DNA of 64,000 bases from CAYUEN01 sp964443745 (lineage in GTDB: Bacteria; Campylobacterota; Campylobacteria; Campylobacterales; QNZT01). The stretch lies in assembly GCA_964443745.1 (NCBI GenBank), contig CAYUEN010000006.1, forward strand, positions 9,661 to 73,660. Direction: 5' to 3'. A model generated the notes under the pieces. The model saw only the letters and a list, made by a program, of their open reading frames with translations. It did not search any database and was not told the origin of the DNA. The position numbers and the translations under genes are program-made. Of the stretch, positions 16,220 to 25,716 are shown one piece after another. Within the stretch, counting starts at the first letter, position 1. Each line of letters begins with the position of its first letter.

Positions 16220-17359
16220 TCAAAAAAGGACGTTGAGCAAAAAAAGAAATATAACAATGACGCCCAATACCCACATTAATGTAGTATTGCTGAATCGTTC
16301 CTTGAGATACAACAAACCCATTCGTTTCCATCGGGTCAACACAAACTCCTCTCTTGAGGCGACACGTTCATCCAGCATCGCGAAAAAGAGTAGCAGGATA
16401 ATGACAAAAAGAATGAAAATCGCTCCATCGTCCCTGTCATGCACATAAACACCCATAAGCGAAAAAGAGATCTGAATCAATATCAGCAACATAACACTGT
16501 AATCGACATTTTTTCGCCACATCACGATTTTATGGTGGAGGTGGGTTTTATCCGGCATAAAAGGAGATTGGCCACGCTGCATGCGTCGGACCATCACGAC
16601 AATCGTATCGATGATGGGTAGTGCCGCCAAAAAAAGAATGGATGTCACGCTGACATATTCGATCGCTCTGATCGCTACGGCCGCAATCGTAAATCCCAAT
16701 ACCAAAGAGCCGCTATCCCCCATAAAGATAGCTGCGGGATGCCAATTGAAAATCAGAAAACCGGCAAGTGCAGCGATCATGAAAAAAGAGACCGTCTGAA
16801 TAAACATATCGCCATAATGATACCCAATATAGAGAAATGCCAGAAAGATGACCATGGAGACCCCTCCCGCCAATCCATCCAAACCATCGATCAGATTCAG
16901 AGCGTTGGTAAACCCTGTAATCGCGAAAATGGTGAAAGGAAGTGCGATCCAAAGGGGAAGTGCGATCGAATATCCAAACCAAGTTCCCAGAGTGTCGATA
17001 CGAAAATCGTTGAAAAAGAAAATGAGTATGGCTGAAAAGATAATGACAATGAATTTTATTTTTGGGGAAGCTTCTTTGTTGTCGTCGTAGACTCCCACCA
17101 AAAAGACCATCAATTGTGCGAGAAAAAAACTCCAATATTCTCCCACGATACGAGGATAAAAAAGTAAAAAGGTAAAAAGAAACGCAAGGTAAATACCCAC
17201 TCCGGCACCTCTGGGTGTCGGAGCGATATGGGAACTTCGGGCATTGGGGATATCGAGCATACCGATTCTGGAAGAGTATTTGATCACCAGACCTATCATC
17301 AATACGGTCAGAAAAAAGGTGAGTACACCCTCCAGCCAATTCACCGATTCAATTCCCAA
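16220..17359 (-). CDS. WecA/MraY-family undecaprenyl-phosphate HexNAc-1-phosphate transferase
   Basis: A 379-residue polytopic membrane enzyme with about ten helices that loads a HexNAc-1-phosphate from a UDP-sugar onto undecaprenyl phosphate to start a surface glycan. Signatures in order are TPRGAGVGIYLAF, VGVYDDNKE, the nucleotide/metal site NALNLIDGLDGLAGG, FNWHPAAIFMGDSGSLVLGF and the cytoplasmic PDKTHLHHKI loop with its HH. These place it with WecA/WbpL rather than MraY. It ends the minus-strand wza-wzc unit, starting 15 bases after wzc. A second, unrelated initiating transferase lies at 36503-37240, so the locus has two priming enzymes. Confidence 0.9.
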   Translation of the reverse strand: MGIESVNWLEGVLTFFLTVLMIGLVIKYSSRIGMLDIPNARSSHIAPTPRGAGVGIYLAFLFTFLLFYPRIVGEYWSFFLAQLMVFLVGVYDDNKEASPKIKFIVIIFSAILIFFFNDFRIDTLGTWFGYSIALPLWIALPFTIFAITGFTNALNLIDGLDGLAGGVSMVIFLAFLYIGYHYGDMFIQTVSFFMIAALAGFLIFNWHPAAIFMGDSGSLVLGFTIAAVAIRAIEYVSVTSILFLAALPIIDTIVVMVRRMQRGQSPFMPDKTHLHHKIVMWRKNVDYSVMLLILIQISFSLMGVYVHDRDDGAIFILFVIILLLFFAMLDERVASREEFVLTRWKRMGLLYLKERFSNTTLMWVLGVIVIFLFLLNVLF

Positions 17360-17374
17360 ACCCGAACCTCGTAC

Positions 17375-19690
17375 TTATTTGTAGGTGTAACTGTATTTGA
17401 TAAAGCTTTGTGACATATTCTTGGGCTTTACCGCATTCAGCACGAGACCTACATTTTTGATATCGTATGAATTAATCATATCTTCAAGCGACTTAACATA
17501 CTCTTTTTCGGAGTATTCGGATTTGAATATCACGAGTGAAATGTCGGCCAACTTCATCAAGATCAGTGCATCCGTCAGTGATCCCATCGGCGGCGCGTCG
17601 ATGATGATATAGTCGTACTCTTTTCTAAGCTCGTCGATCACCTCTTCGATTTTTCCTGCTTGCATCAACTCCGAAGGATTCGGTGGAATGGGACCGGAGG
17701 TGATGATATCGAGATTTTTGATCTGCTTGTGCTCCCAAATCACCTCTTTAAGATCACTCTTTTTCGCCAATACCGTGCTCATTCCCACTTTGTTGGTCAA
17801 ACCGAAGACTTTATGGAGCATCGGCCGTCTCATATCGAGCGAAATGACGATTGTCCTTTTCTCACTCATACCAAAAACCGCGGCGAGATTGGCCGCAATG
17901 GTCGTTTTTCCTTCTCCCGGAACCGTCGATGTGACAACGATGACTTTACTTTTATGATCGGTCGGGATGAATTCCAAGTTCGTTCGAATCAATCTCAAAG
18001 CTTCACTGGCAATGGATTGCTGATCCTCGATGACAAACATTTTTTCAGTTGATCTCACATAAGGAACGACACCATAAAACGGCAATTTCTCATTGGAGAG
18101 ATCATCAGTAGTCTTCACTTTGTGATCCATCATTTCACGCATCAATGCGATCATAATAGCTACTACAAATCCAAGTAATATACTAATTAGCATCACAAAT
18201 GGAATCTTTGGACTCACCGGCTCTTTGGCTACTACAGCTCTATCTAGGACTCTGTTGCTGGAAACTGTAGAGGCTTTATTGATCGACATCTCTGCCTGCT
18301 TTTCCAAAAGAAATTGGTATGTTTTTTCGTTAACCCGATATTTTCTCTGAAGATCGGCAAGTTCGCGTTCTTTTTCGGGCAACTTCAGCAACATCGTCTC
18401 TTTTGTGTAAATCGTATCTTCAATCGATCTTCTTTTTTCTCTTAAATTGTCACTGATACTCTCAATCGCACTCTCTAAAGCCATTTTGATATCTTCGATC
18501 TCTTGATTCGCCTTTTCCACATCGGGATGATTTTCCGTATACATCGCAAGCAATTTGATTTTGTTGGATTTGGCCTTTTGCAAATCACTCAACAGTGTAG
18601 CGAGTACTGGATACTCTTTTGCCAATGAAGAAACAGCTCCATAATTCCCATTTTTAAATTCGTTATACAGTGCATTGAAGGCACTCTCCTGAATTTTGAT
18701 CTCCGCCAATTGAGACTGAAAATCACTCAGTTTTCTCAGCGTTACATCGGATTCGGTATCGATGTTGACAAGGTTGTTCTCTTCTTTGAAATTTTCAAGT
18801 TTGATCGCAGATTCTTGGAGCTTTTTACTTACTTCCCTAAGCTGTTCATCCACAAATTTCAAAGCGCTGGAAGCTTTGGATGTTTTGCTGGAAATACTCT
18901 GCTCAAGGTAATTATTCACCAATGCATCTAGAAAATCTTTCGCTCTTTGAGCAACATTGTCTTGATAAACCATTTTAATGATTGAACCGTTTTTCGATAC
19001 AGGGAATACATTTAACCTTTTGGAAATCTCATCAATGGCCGTATCGTCATCCAAAATGACAAACGAATACTCTTCCGCTGAAACATTACCCACTTTTTTG
19101 ACGACGAAACTGAAGTCCTTATTGTCGATTTTTTCTCCGAAATTATGTTGTCCCTGATAATGAATCCTTTTCTTACTCGTACCCAACAAATTTCCCAATT
19201 GACTTTCATGTGTTTTTAAAATAAAAGAAGAATCGTTAATCGGTTTGAGTTCGAATACCGTCTCATAAACCTTGGGATTTTTAATTTTGATCTCGCTGAT
19301 TATAAAAGGTGAATTTTTATATAATTCGCTTGTTTTGTAATTCTCTTTTACAAAATAACGAACATTGTAATTTACATATTTCATCGCTTTGGCGATCAGA
19401 TTTCTGGACTTTATAATTTCTACCTGTGTGTCGATAAGTGTGGCATCTTCACCAAGTCCTTTACCACGTACAACCGAATCCAGACTAAGGTCCAATTGAT
19501 CGTTGCTCACCTCCACTGTCGCATACGTCTCATAAACAGGTGTAGCGAAATAAGCATATACACCACCGCCTATAAGGAACAATATGATAATCAGAATACT
19601 TGATAATTTATGCTTTCCAAGTAGTTTCAAAATTTTATTCAAATCTTTATTTTCATTTGTCACTATAGACTTTTTTTCTTTATTTGCCAT
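17375..19690 (-). CDS. wzc: Wzc-like polysaccharide co-polymerase with BY-kinase domain
   Basis: A 771-residue inner-membrane protein that sets chain length and drives export by cycles of tyrosine autophosphorylation. The first helix is at about 29-49, followed by a Wzz domain and a long periplasmic coiled coil. The second helix is in the VMLISILLGFVVAIMIAL stretch. The cytoplasmic kinase then shows Walker A STVPGEGKTTIAANLA, Walker A' IVISLDMRRPMLHK and Walker B YIIIDAPPMGSLTDALI. The C-terminal tail is short, with only three clustered Tyr (YSYTYK), fewer than in E. coli Wzc. I chose the ATG at 19690, which has AAGGAG upstream; the frame is open 18 codons further inside wza. No cognate Wzb phosphatase is seen nearby. 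Confidence 0.92.
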   Translation of the reverse strand: MANKEKKSIVTNENKDLNKILKLLGKHKLSSILIIILFLIGGGVYAYFATPVYETYATVEVSNDQLDLSLDSVVRGKGLGEDATLIDTQVEIIKSRNLIAKAMKYVNYNVRYFVKENYKTSELYKNSPFIISEIKIKNPKVYETVFELKPINDSSFILKTHESQLGNLLGTSKKRIHYQGQHNFGEKIDNKDFSFVVKKVGNVSAEEYSFVILDDDTAIDEISKRLNVFPVSKNGSIIKMVYQDNVAQRAKDFLDALVNNYLEQSISSKTSKASSALKFVDEQLREVSKKLQESAIKLENFKEENNLVNIDTESDVTLRKLSDFQSQLAEIKIQESAFNALYNEFKNGNYGAVSSLAKEYPVLATLLSDLQKAKSNKIKLLAMYTENHPDVEKANQEIEDIKMALESAIESISDNLREKRRSIEDTIYTKETMLLKLPEKERELADLQRKYRVNEKTYQFLLEKQAEMSINKASTVSSNRVLDRAVVAKEPVSPKIPFVMLISILLGFVVAIMIALMREMMDHKVKTTDDLSNEKLPFYGVVPYVRSTEKMFVIEDQQSIASEALRLIRTNLEFIPTDHKSKVIVVTSTVPGEGKTTIAANLAAVFGMSEKRTIVISLDMRRPMLHKVFGLTNKVGMSTVLAKKSDLKEVIWEHKQIKNLDIITSGPIPPNPSELMQAGKIEEVIDELRKEYDYIIIDAPPMGSLTDALILMKLADISLVIFKSEYSEKEYVKSLEDMINSYDIKNVGLVLNAVKPKNMSQSFIKYSYTYK

Positions 19691-19700
19691 ATTATGCTCC

Positions 19701-20525
19701 TTATCTGCCGATATAATCTTGATACGAGTTGATATCGAATACACGCGTATTGGTCAACTGTTTACCCGTAAATAGTGTTGAAAGAACACGTCCAACGATA
19801 TCTATACCTGGTAATGTTTCTGCGATAGAGAGATTTTTTCTTCTTTCAGCATTCGGCTGTACATAAACGACATCATTGGGATAGAGTGTCAATTTAGCTG
19901 GATTCAACGCGGTTATTTTTGTCAAATCCACCGTTTCCACTATCGGTTTTTCCATCGTACCTCTGATGATCTTGATACTGTTTCTCTCGGCAAAATCGGT
20001 CATGTCCCCAGCATTTGCCAATGCTTCGAGCAAGTTGGAGGTGTCTTCGATGATATCGACTTTACCGGGACGACGTACCTCGCCTATCACAAATACGCGC
20101 TTGTTCAACACTTCGACATTGACATGCGAATTTCTGATATATTTGGCATACTCTTTCGAGAGCAGATTGCTTGCTTCTCTCGCCGTCAAACCTGCGACAC
20201 GAACCACTCCAAGAAGAGGCAAATCGACTGTTCCATCTCTCGCGACAAGCACACCCCGTTCGTCTCTTGGTGCCACTTGCGCCCTGACATCTCTCGTACT
20301 GAGCTCCGGATGGTTGTATACCAAAATCGAAAGTCGATTGTTGGGAACGATTTTATACTCATAAACTCCTCTTTGAGAGCTGGTCGCAAATTGACTCTCT
20401 GTCTGATTGGTTATCTGGTGATGAGGATCTTGAAAAAGAAGATATTTATCCCTTTTTGTACTACACCCACTCATCAACACAACAGCCAAAATCGTAGAGA
20501 TAAGGGTGATATTTCTCAACTTCAT
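19701..20525 (-). CDS. wza: Wza-like outer-membrane polysaccharide export lipoprotein
   Basis: A 274-residue lipoprotein: signal helix then lipobox LMSGC (Cys21), so it is probably anchored in the outer membrane. The poly-export domain follows (YEYKIVPNNRLSILVYNHPEL, VARDGTVDLPLLGVVRVAGLT), then SLBB-type segments (VFVIGEVRRPGKV, LYPNDVVYVQPN). It is about 100 residues shorter than E. coli Wza, with a smaller C-terminal part. The ATG at 20525 has AAGGAAT upstream and is preferred to the one nine codons earlier. It is the first gene of the wza-wzc-wecA unit. It is expected to form the translocation channel for the polymer made by the rest of the locus. Confidence 0.88.
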   Translation of the reverse strand: MKLRNITLISTILAVVLMSGCSTKRDKYLLFQDPHHQITNQTESQFATSSQRGVYEYKIVPNNRLSILVYNHPELSTRDVRAQVAPRDERGVLVARDGTVDLPLLGVVRVAGLTAREASNLLSKEYAKYIRNSHVNVEVLNKRVFVIGEVRRPGKVDIIEDTSNLLEALANAGDMTDFAERNSIKIIRGTMEKPIVETVDLTKITALNPAKLTLYPNDVVYVQPNAERRKNLSIAETLPGIDIVGRVLSTLFTGKQLTNTRVFDINSYQDYIGR

Positions 20526-20548
20526 AGTATTCCTTTCATTTTTTTTAG

Positions 20549-20640
20549 ACATAATTTGTAATCATTATATTTTAATAAACTTTACTATAAATTAATACAT
20601 ATAATAAAATTTACCAAAATATAATTTATACAAATTATGT
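20549..20640. repeat. 12-bp perfect inverted repeat flanking the wza promoter region
   Basis: ACATAATTTGTA at 20549-20560 and its exact reverse complement TACAAATTATGT at 20629-20640 bracket 68 bases of very AT-rich DNA just upstream of wza. A minus-strand TATAAT lies inside at 20564-20569. It could be a regulator-binding dyad or the ends of an invertible promoter. Base composition (almost all A/T) raises the chance of coincidence. Confidence 0.55.
20564..20575 (-). promoter_or_regulatory. Probable wza promoter
   Basis: A perfect minus-strand TATAAT (20564-20569), with AT-rich TTTATTAAAA upstream, lies 38 bases before the wza ATG at 20525. Other -10-like boxes exist in this AT-rich gap, so the exact start is unsure. 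Confidence 0.5.
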
Positions 20641-20664
20641 TGCCTTTTTACACATTTCAAGGGA

Positions 20665-20688
20665 ATATTTTACTTTAAGGTAAAATAT
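20665..20688 (-). terminator. AT-rich hairpin at the end of the heparinase-like gene
   Basis: A 9-bp perfect stem, ATATTTTAC/GTAAAATAT with a 6-base loop, spans the stop codon of the lyase-like gene. It is the only dyad where the upstream polysaccharide operon could end before the wza promoter. There is no GC-rich stem or clear T-run, so confidence is low. Confidence 0.35.
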
Positions 20689-22288
20689 CTATTCGTGTTT
20701 CCAACTCTTCTTCAAAACAAACAATTACCATTTTGGCTTTAGTTGTCTTGTTAAAACCTTCTGCAAACATAAAATCGTCAATTTGAATTTTTTTTGAACC
20801 TTTGAAAGATATTTCTGCAAATTTTGTGAAAATATGTGAATCTTTTATATCTATATCACAAATAGCAGGATGAAAATGGAAATAGGCAAAATATTCGTAT
20901 TGACCTCGACTTGTTCCTGTTATACTATCAGATATCTTTATGAAGTCCTTTTTAAATTCAAAACTTCGCAAATGGTAGAGACCCAACTTTTTATACCCAT
21001 CGTGAATCGCCGTTATTTTCATATGCTCTTCTTTCAAAGAAACCACATGTGCCCTTCGAGCCACACGAAAACTCGACCAAACTTCCGACTGTTCTTCATT
21101 TCCAATTTGTACCGTATTATGTGCCCTGGTCGATCTTTCAAAATGACGTACAGCATCGTCTTCATAAGTAGAGATTCCCGTATCGACAATCACGGGAAAT
21201 TTTTGAACGAAAAGTTCGAAATTGAACGTATCGCTGTGTGCATGTCCGGGAATATAATCGGGTCCGATATTCCCGACATCAACGAAACACTGATATGTGT
21301 CACCGGCATACCTTCGATAACCGGATTCTGAAAGTGGCGATTTCTTTGTATGCGATATTCCCAACTCTTTTGCATACCTAAAAAGTGCAAAAGAGTTTGG
21401 TGCGATCGTTTTGGCCGTATCGTTGAAACGAGGAACCTCCCCGTTTTCATACGTCATCGTCTCAAGCCAGCCAAGCATCCTTTCGGCTTTCGATTCTAGA
21501 TATTTCTGTAATTTCGACCTGTCGAAAACATCATTATGTTTTACCAGATTCAGACAATCCAATACCCGATAGAGCATCAACTGATGATACATAGGACTCA
21601 ACTCGAAATGAGCACCATCCGAAAGAATCTGCTCTTCCAATTCCGAATACAAAATTTCTGTCGCTTTGTGATACAAAAAAGAGTCTTTGAAATAGTAAGC
21701 ACCGAACAAGAGTGAAAAACCATTTTCGAGCAAATGATTTCCAAGAAGCTGATATTCGAGATTATCCGCCAAAATATAATATTGGGCATAAAGAGCATCA
21801 TCGACTTTTCGATCTTCAATTTCGAATTTGACTAGAAATTTAATCCAGTTTATCCCCCGAAGCGAAATCGGAAACGGCTCCAGACCATCTTTTATTTTGT
21901 GTAAATTTCGTATATAGTGATGAATCAGCTCCAATCCGACTTGACGTGTCATCTCTTTTTGCATTAAAAAGTCAAAATAGTTCAGATTGTATGTCCACAA
22001 TTTTCCATTCTTGGAATAATTCCACATTATCTGATCCCGAGGAAATTCCACGGGTATATTTAAAAATTGAAAATGAATTTTCTTCCCTTCGACTCCAACA
22101 GAAGAATACGCAGGAACGCTTTCAGTCAATAGGAGTCGAACACTTTGTGAATCTTTGGAGAATGGATAGGAAAAACGGGTCATCTTTCTCAATTTTCCCC
22201 GCAAAAAATAGTAGAGTCGATATCTAATCTGAATGGGTTTTAGATATCTTATAGTTGCAAAAAGCCTTTGCAACTTCTCAACTTTCAT
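20675..22288 (-). CDS. Heparinase II/III-like polysaccharide lyase family protein
   Basis: A 537-residue protein of the heparinase II/III type. An all-helical N-terminal toroid domain (about 1-310) includes ENGFSLLFGAYYFKD. A beta-sandwich part contains the family's conserved YIPGHAHSDTFNFEL and RAHNTVQIGNEEQSEVW stretches with likely active-site His residues. No signal peptide is visible, although the usual substrates are extracellular uronic acid polymers. The ATG at 22288 is chosen; a TTG two codons upstream is possible. It overlaps the next upstream gene by 11 bases. In a locus with a UDP-ManNAcA pathway, an uronate-cleaving enzyme could trim or release the polymer. Enzyme activity is inferred from family only. 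Confidence 0.82.
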   Translation of the reverse strand: MKVEKLQRLFATIRYLKPIQIRYRLYYFLRGKLRKMTRFSYPFSKDSQSVRLLLTESVPAYSSVGVEGKKIHFQFLNIPVEFPRDQIMWNYSKNGKLWTYNLNYFDFLMQKEMTRQVGLELIHHYIRNLHKIKDGLEPFPISLRGINWIKFLVKFEIEDRKVDDALYAQYYILADNLEYQLLGNHLLENGFSLLFGAYYFKDSFLYHKATEILYSELEEQILSDGAHFELSPMYHQLMLYRVLDCLNLVKHNDVFDRSKLQKYLESKAERMLGWLETMTYENGEVPRFNDTAKTIAPNSFALFRYAKELGISHTKKSPLSESGYRRYAGDTYQCFVDVGNIGPDYIPGHAHSDTFNFELFVQKFPVIVDTGISTYEDDAVRHFERSTRAHNTVQIGNEEQSEVWSSFRVARRAHVVSLKEEHMKITAIHDGYKKLGLYHLRSFEFKKDFIKISDSITGTSRGQYEYFAYFHFHPAICDIDIKDSHIFTKFAEISFKGSKKIQIDDFMFAEGFNKTTKAKMVIVCFEEELETRIDILP

Positions 22289-23324
22289 CGGCAAAACCTA
22301 TCTTTTTCAGAAATTGCCTACTAGCCTTTTGGGAATCGTAATCCTCCCCAGCAGAATAAGCTTGTTCAGCCATCTGTTCGAAATTTTTTTTATTGAATGC
22401 ACAAATACCCTTCACTAGAGCATCAAGATTCTTCGACTCTATCAAAAAACCAGTTCTTCCCTCTTCGACCATCTCCTTTATAGAAGGAAGTAAGGTAGAA
22501 AGCACCGGTCTTCCTGCCATAAAAGATTCGATAATGACACCCGGATAACCTTCACGATAACTGGGTAATACAAGTACATCATACTGCTGAATGGTCTCGA
22601 TCACTCTTTTTGGATCGACAAACCCTCTATAACGCAAATTTGGCAAAGAGAAATCTTTTTCATGATAATACCGCTCATCTATCTTCCCATAAAGATCGAT
22701 TTGATACTCTTCACCTACATAACGTGCAGCCTGCATAAGCTCGTCAATACCTTTTTCTTTGGTAATACTTCCAATAAATATAAATCTTTTTTCATACTCT
22801 TTTTTTGAAAATCCTCCTTCGGGACGATGACGGACATTGGGAAACCAGAACGTATTGGGATTAAAAGGTTTAAAATACTCCACAAGATATTTCGTTTCAA
22901 AAAAAACCGTATCTGCGTGTTTTAGTGCATATCTAGCCAACGCTTTTCTAATAATACCAGCTTCTTCATACTCCTTGTGCATCATTCCGGCAAATTTGCG
23001 CAAACTGACACTTTTCCCCAATAATTTGGCATAGAAAATGACGAGCGGAGCAATCCAGATGAAATGGTTCGTATTTCCATGAAGAGAGATATGGTCGTAA
23101 GCTTTCAACTTTCTGAAATAGTTCTTTAAAATAAATAAAAATGTACTTAAAGAATTTTTGAAATTATCTGTATTGGAATCGATAACTTCATAAGAAACTC
23201 CATATTTATCTAGATCATACAGCAACTGAGCAAACAATACATCGGTACCACCTGCTCTGGTTTCATCACTCCTACAAAAAAGTGGTCCAATAAAAAGTAT
23301 TTTTTTGGTTATGGATTTTTGCAT
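22278..23324 (-). CDS. GT4-family glycosyltransferase
   Basis: A GT-B fold glycosyltransferase of about 348 residues. The N-terminal part has the FIGPLFCRSDETRAGGTDVLFAQL loop region (only the first residues conserved). The C-terminal domain has RFIFIGSITKEKGIDEL, LPNLRYRGFVD and the donor-binding VLVLPSYREGYPGVIIESFMA (quoted in part), the E-x7-E pattern of family 4. It acts on the cytoplasmic face on lipid-linked repeat units. I prefer the ATG at 23324, which has AGGAG eight bases upstream; an ATG two codons earlier sits too close to it. Donor and acceptor sugars are not predictable. Confidence 0.85.
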   Translation of the reverse strand: MQKSITKKILFIGPLFCRSDETRAGGTDVLFAQLLYDLDKYGVSYEVIDSNTDNFKNSLSTFLFILKNYFRKLKAYDHISLHGNTNHFIWIAPLVIFYAKLLGKSVSLRKFAGMMHKEYEEAGIIRKALARYALKHADTVFFETKYLVEYFKPFNPNTFWFPNVRHRPEGGFSKKEYEKRFIFIGSITKEKGIDELMQAARYVGEEYQIDLYGKIDERYYHEKDFSLPNLRYRGFVDPKRVIETIQQYDVLVLPSYREGYPGVIIESFMAGRPVLSTLLPSIKEMVEEGRTGFLIESKNLDALVKGICAFNKKNFEQMAEQAYSAGEDYDSQKASRQFLKKIGFADES

Positions 23325-23356
23325 CGTCATTGCTCCTGATTAGAAATAGACTTCTA

Positions 23357-24451
23357 TCAATTTATATCGATTTCATCGAACAGTGTAATAGGTGGTTCTT
23401 CATACTCGCAATTTTTCTTTTTTTTCTTATATTCTTCGAGATGGATCAAATATTCACCAAGCTTTTCTATATCGTCAAAATGATACAACAGGCCACACCT
23501 TTTCTCCTCTATGATCGTTTCAACATAGGGATTCACTCTACTCATAATGACAAACGTACCTATATACATAGCCTCCAAGACCACATTTGGCAACCCTTCC
23601 CAGCGGGAACTCAATACAAAAGCATCAGCAGCTTGAATATATTTATGGGGGTTTTGCTGAAATCCCATAAGAAAAACATGTTTATCCAGTCGATAATCGT
23701 CGATCAATTTTTGGAGTTTTTCACGATCTTCTCCCTCTCCCAGAATATACAGTCTTGTTTTGGGAGCCTCTTTAATTACTTTTTCCATGACTTGTATCAA
23801 TAAATCAAAACCTTTTTGATATGAGAGTCGACCAACAGCAACCAAATTCCGATATTTTGTATCAAATATTTCTACACGTTCTTTAAGGTTTTTTTGAATC
23901 GTTTCCTTATCTATTGGATTGATCTGAGTAACTATTTTTTCCCTTTTGATCCCAAAATGTTTTTCTATTTCTTGAGCCATTTGAGGTGTTTGCGCGACAA
24001 TTCTATAACTTTTTGGATAGAGTAACGAAATCAATACCTTATCCAACAACTTGAGTGTTCCATTTGTGATTTGGGCACTGGGTAGATTGGGTTCTCTAAT
24101 ATAAATCTTTATTTTTTTCGAAATAAAGAAAGAAGCCATCAACACCAAAAGATTCATACGATTGGTTGTCGAAAAAATTATATGGGGTCGAATTTCCCAA
24201 ATCTTTTGAATCAAGGCGAAAAGCGCCTCTCTGGTACGTCTCTTGTTTAAAGAAAAGATTTCGATATCTTTCGGAATAAGATATAAAAGTGTATCGATCG
24301 TTTCATCTACCAACAAAAGTGTTATATCGTATTTTTCTCTCTCAAGTCTTTTAATAATGTTGATAATGACACGTTCAGCACCACCGCCTCCCAAATTTGG
24401 AAGCGTAAAAAGAATTTTTATCTTTTTTGCATCTTTCTTTTTCACTCTCAA
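23357..24451 (-). CDS. GT4-family glycosyltransferase
   Basis: A 364-residue GT-B glycosyltransferase. The N-terminus has FTLPNLGGGGAERVIINI, the glycine-rich acceptor loop of family 4. The donor domain has NLVAVGRLSYQKGFDLLI, LYILGEGEDREKLQ and FVLSSRWEGLPNVVLEAM with the E-x7-E motif. It starts with TTG inside the Wzy stop (TTGA) with GAGGT just upstream; a GTG two codons later is an alternative. The last 20 or so residues are very acidic. It presumably adds one sugar of the repeat unit. Confidence 0.87.
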   Translation of the reverse strand: MRVKKKDAKKIKILFTLPNLGGGGAERVIINIIKRLEREKYDITLLLVDETIDTLLYLIPKDIEIFSLNKRRTREALFALIQKIWEIRPHIIFSTTNRMNLLVLMASFFISKKIKIYIREPNLPSAQITNGTLKLLDKVLISLLYPKSYRIVAQTPQMAQEIEKHFGIKREKIVTQINPIDKETIQKNLKERVEIFDTKYRNLVAVGRLSYQKGFDLLIQVMEKVIKEAPKTRLYILGEGEDREKLQKLIDDYRLDKHVFLMGFQQNPHKYIQAADAFVLSSRWEGLPNVVLEAMYIGTFVIMSRVNPYVETIIEEKRCGLLYHFDDIEKLGEYLIHLEEYKKKKKNCEYEEPPITLFDEIDIN

Positions 24452-25644
24452 GCTACCTCATATTCACCCGAAATCTTATGGGAATATCTTTCAATCAAGA
24501 CAGAAAGCAATATCAAAAAAATCATATAAAGCTTGATACTGTAGGAAACCGTACCCATTTCAATAAACAACAAACTAACAATAGAGACAGATAAAATATA
24601 TCTTTTGTCAGGATCCGTAATTTTTCGAACCCGTCTGACAAAATAGACATAGATTGAATAAAATATTATAAAACCAAAAATTCCCAAATTCGCCAATATT
24701 TCAGCATAATTGTTATGGGCATATAATTTTGAGGTACTTTGCAACCTAAAAGTATCCAATCCCGTCCCTATAAACGGGTGTTCGCTGAAAACCTTCAGAG
24801 CCTCCTCGATCAATAGCCTTCTTTCTGTAGTACTACTTCCAGTAACTGGATATTTGAGATCCCTTTGAAACTCTTCAAATCTCTTTTCTGTTTCCGTCAA
24901 ATTTTCGGAAATTTTGGAAAAATCAATTGTCTGAGTTATCGCAATGAACGCCACAATCATAACCAATCCCAATCTATACAAACGTTTTTGATTTTTCATT
25001 GCTACCAATAGATAGGCTGCGACCAACAAAGGACTGATAATAATCGCTTTTTTTGAGGCAGTTAACAAAATTACATAATAGGCAAGAAAGATATTGAGAT
25101 ATTGATAATAATAAAAATATTTATTGAGCGTTTTCTCCTGCAATAAATACCAAATACTCGAGAAAATAGAAAAAAACATAAAAAGTGCCAACATATTGGG
25201 ATTTTCTGTCGTACCGAGCGCTCGGCCTCCCGCAAAAAGTGGAAAAAATTCAGGAATAATATTCAAAAAAAACAGATAATTAACAAACGATCCGATTAAA
25301 ATTCCATTTAAAAGTGTATCTTCTAAATGAAATCTTTTAAAAAGATTGTAACTGATCAACAAGAAGAGAGCGATATAATAGAGTTGGAAACTTCTATCCA
25401 TACTGATGTTGAAATCGATACTCCAAAACACACTTGCAATTGCATATGTAGCAAATAAAAAATAAGCGATTACAACATAATTCAACTCGATACTGCTGCG
25501 TTCATCCGCATAAATCGCATAGAACGTCAAAATCAGCAAAATAAATCCCAAAATATGACTGATTTGATAATTATATGCTTGAAATACGATCAAAGATGCA
25601 AAATAAAGCGTCGAAATCCAAGTTAACAATTTTGTCAATAACAT
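24448..25644 (-). CDS. wzy: Wzy-type O-antigen/capsule polymerase
   Basis: A 398-residue integral membrane protein with about ten to twelve helices and a large loop near residue 250-310. That loop ends in HPFIGTGLDTF and LYAHNNYAEILANLGIFGF, the hallmark of the O-antigen ligase/polymerase superfamily. ASKKAIIISPLL fits the conserved inner loop. In this context a Wzy polymerase, joining repeat units flipped by Wzx, is more likely than a WaaL ligase, but the family cannot separate the two. It has ATG with AAGGGA upstream and is preceded by a 72-base AT-rich gap. Confidence 0.82.
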   Translation of the reverse strand: MLLTKLLTWISTLYFASLIVFQAYNYQISHILGFILLILTFYAIYADERSSIELNYVVIAYFLFATYAIASVFWSIDFNISMDRSFQLYYIALFLLISYNLFKRFHLEDTLLNGILIGSFVNYLFFLNIIPEFFPLFAGGRALGTTENPNMLALFMFFSIFSSIWYLLQEKTLNKYFYYYQYLNIFLAYYVILLTASKKAIIISPLLVAAYLLVAMKNQKRLYRLGLVMIVAFIAITQTIDFSKISENLTETEKRFEEFQRDLKYPVTGSSTTERRLLIEEALKVFSEHPFIGTGLDTFRLQSTSKLYAHNNYAEILANLGIFGFIIFYSIYVYFVRRVRKITDPDKRYILSVSIVSLLFIEMGTVSYSIKLYMIFLILLSVLIERYSHKISGEYEVA

Positions 25645-25716
25645 CTTTTCCCTTCGTTTTTGAGCTTAACCAATTATCGTCAATTTTAAAAAAAATTAAA
25701 ATTATTTATTTTGTAT

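Noticed and set aside
25645..25716. AT-rich dyad between the CapK-like gene and wzy (AATTTTAA/TTAAAATT with a T-loop)
   Set aside because: Eight A/T base pairs in a nearly pure A/T gap are expected by chance, and ending transcription there would split the operon without a clear new promoter.
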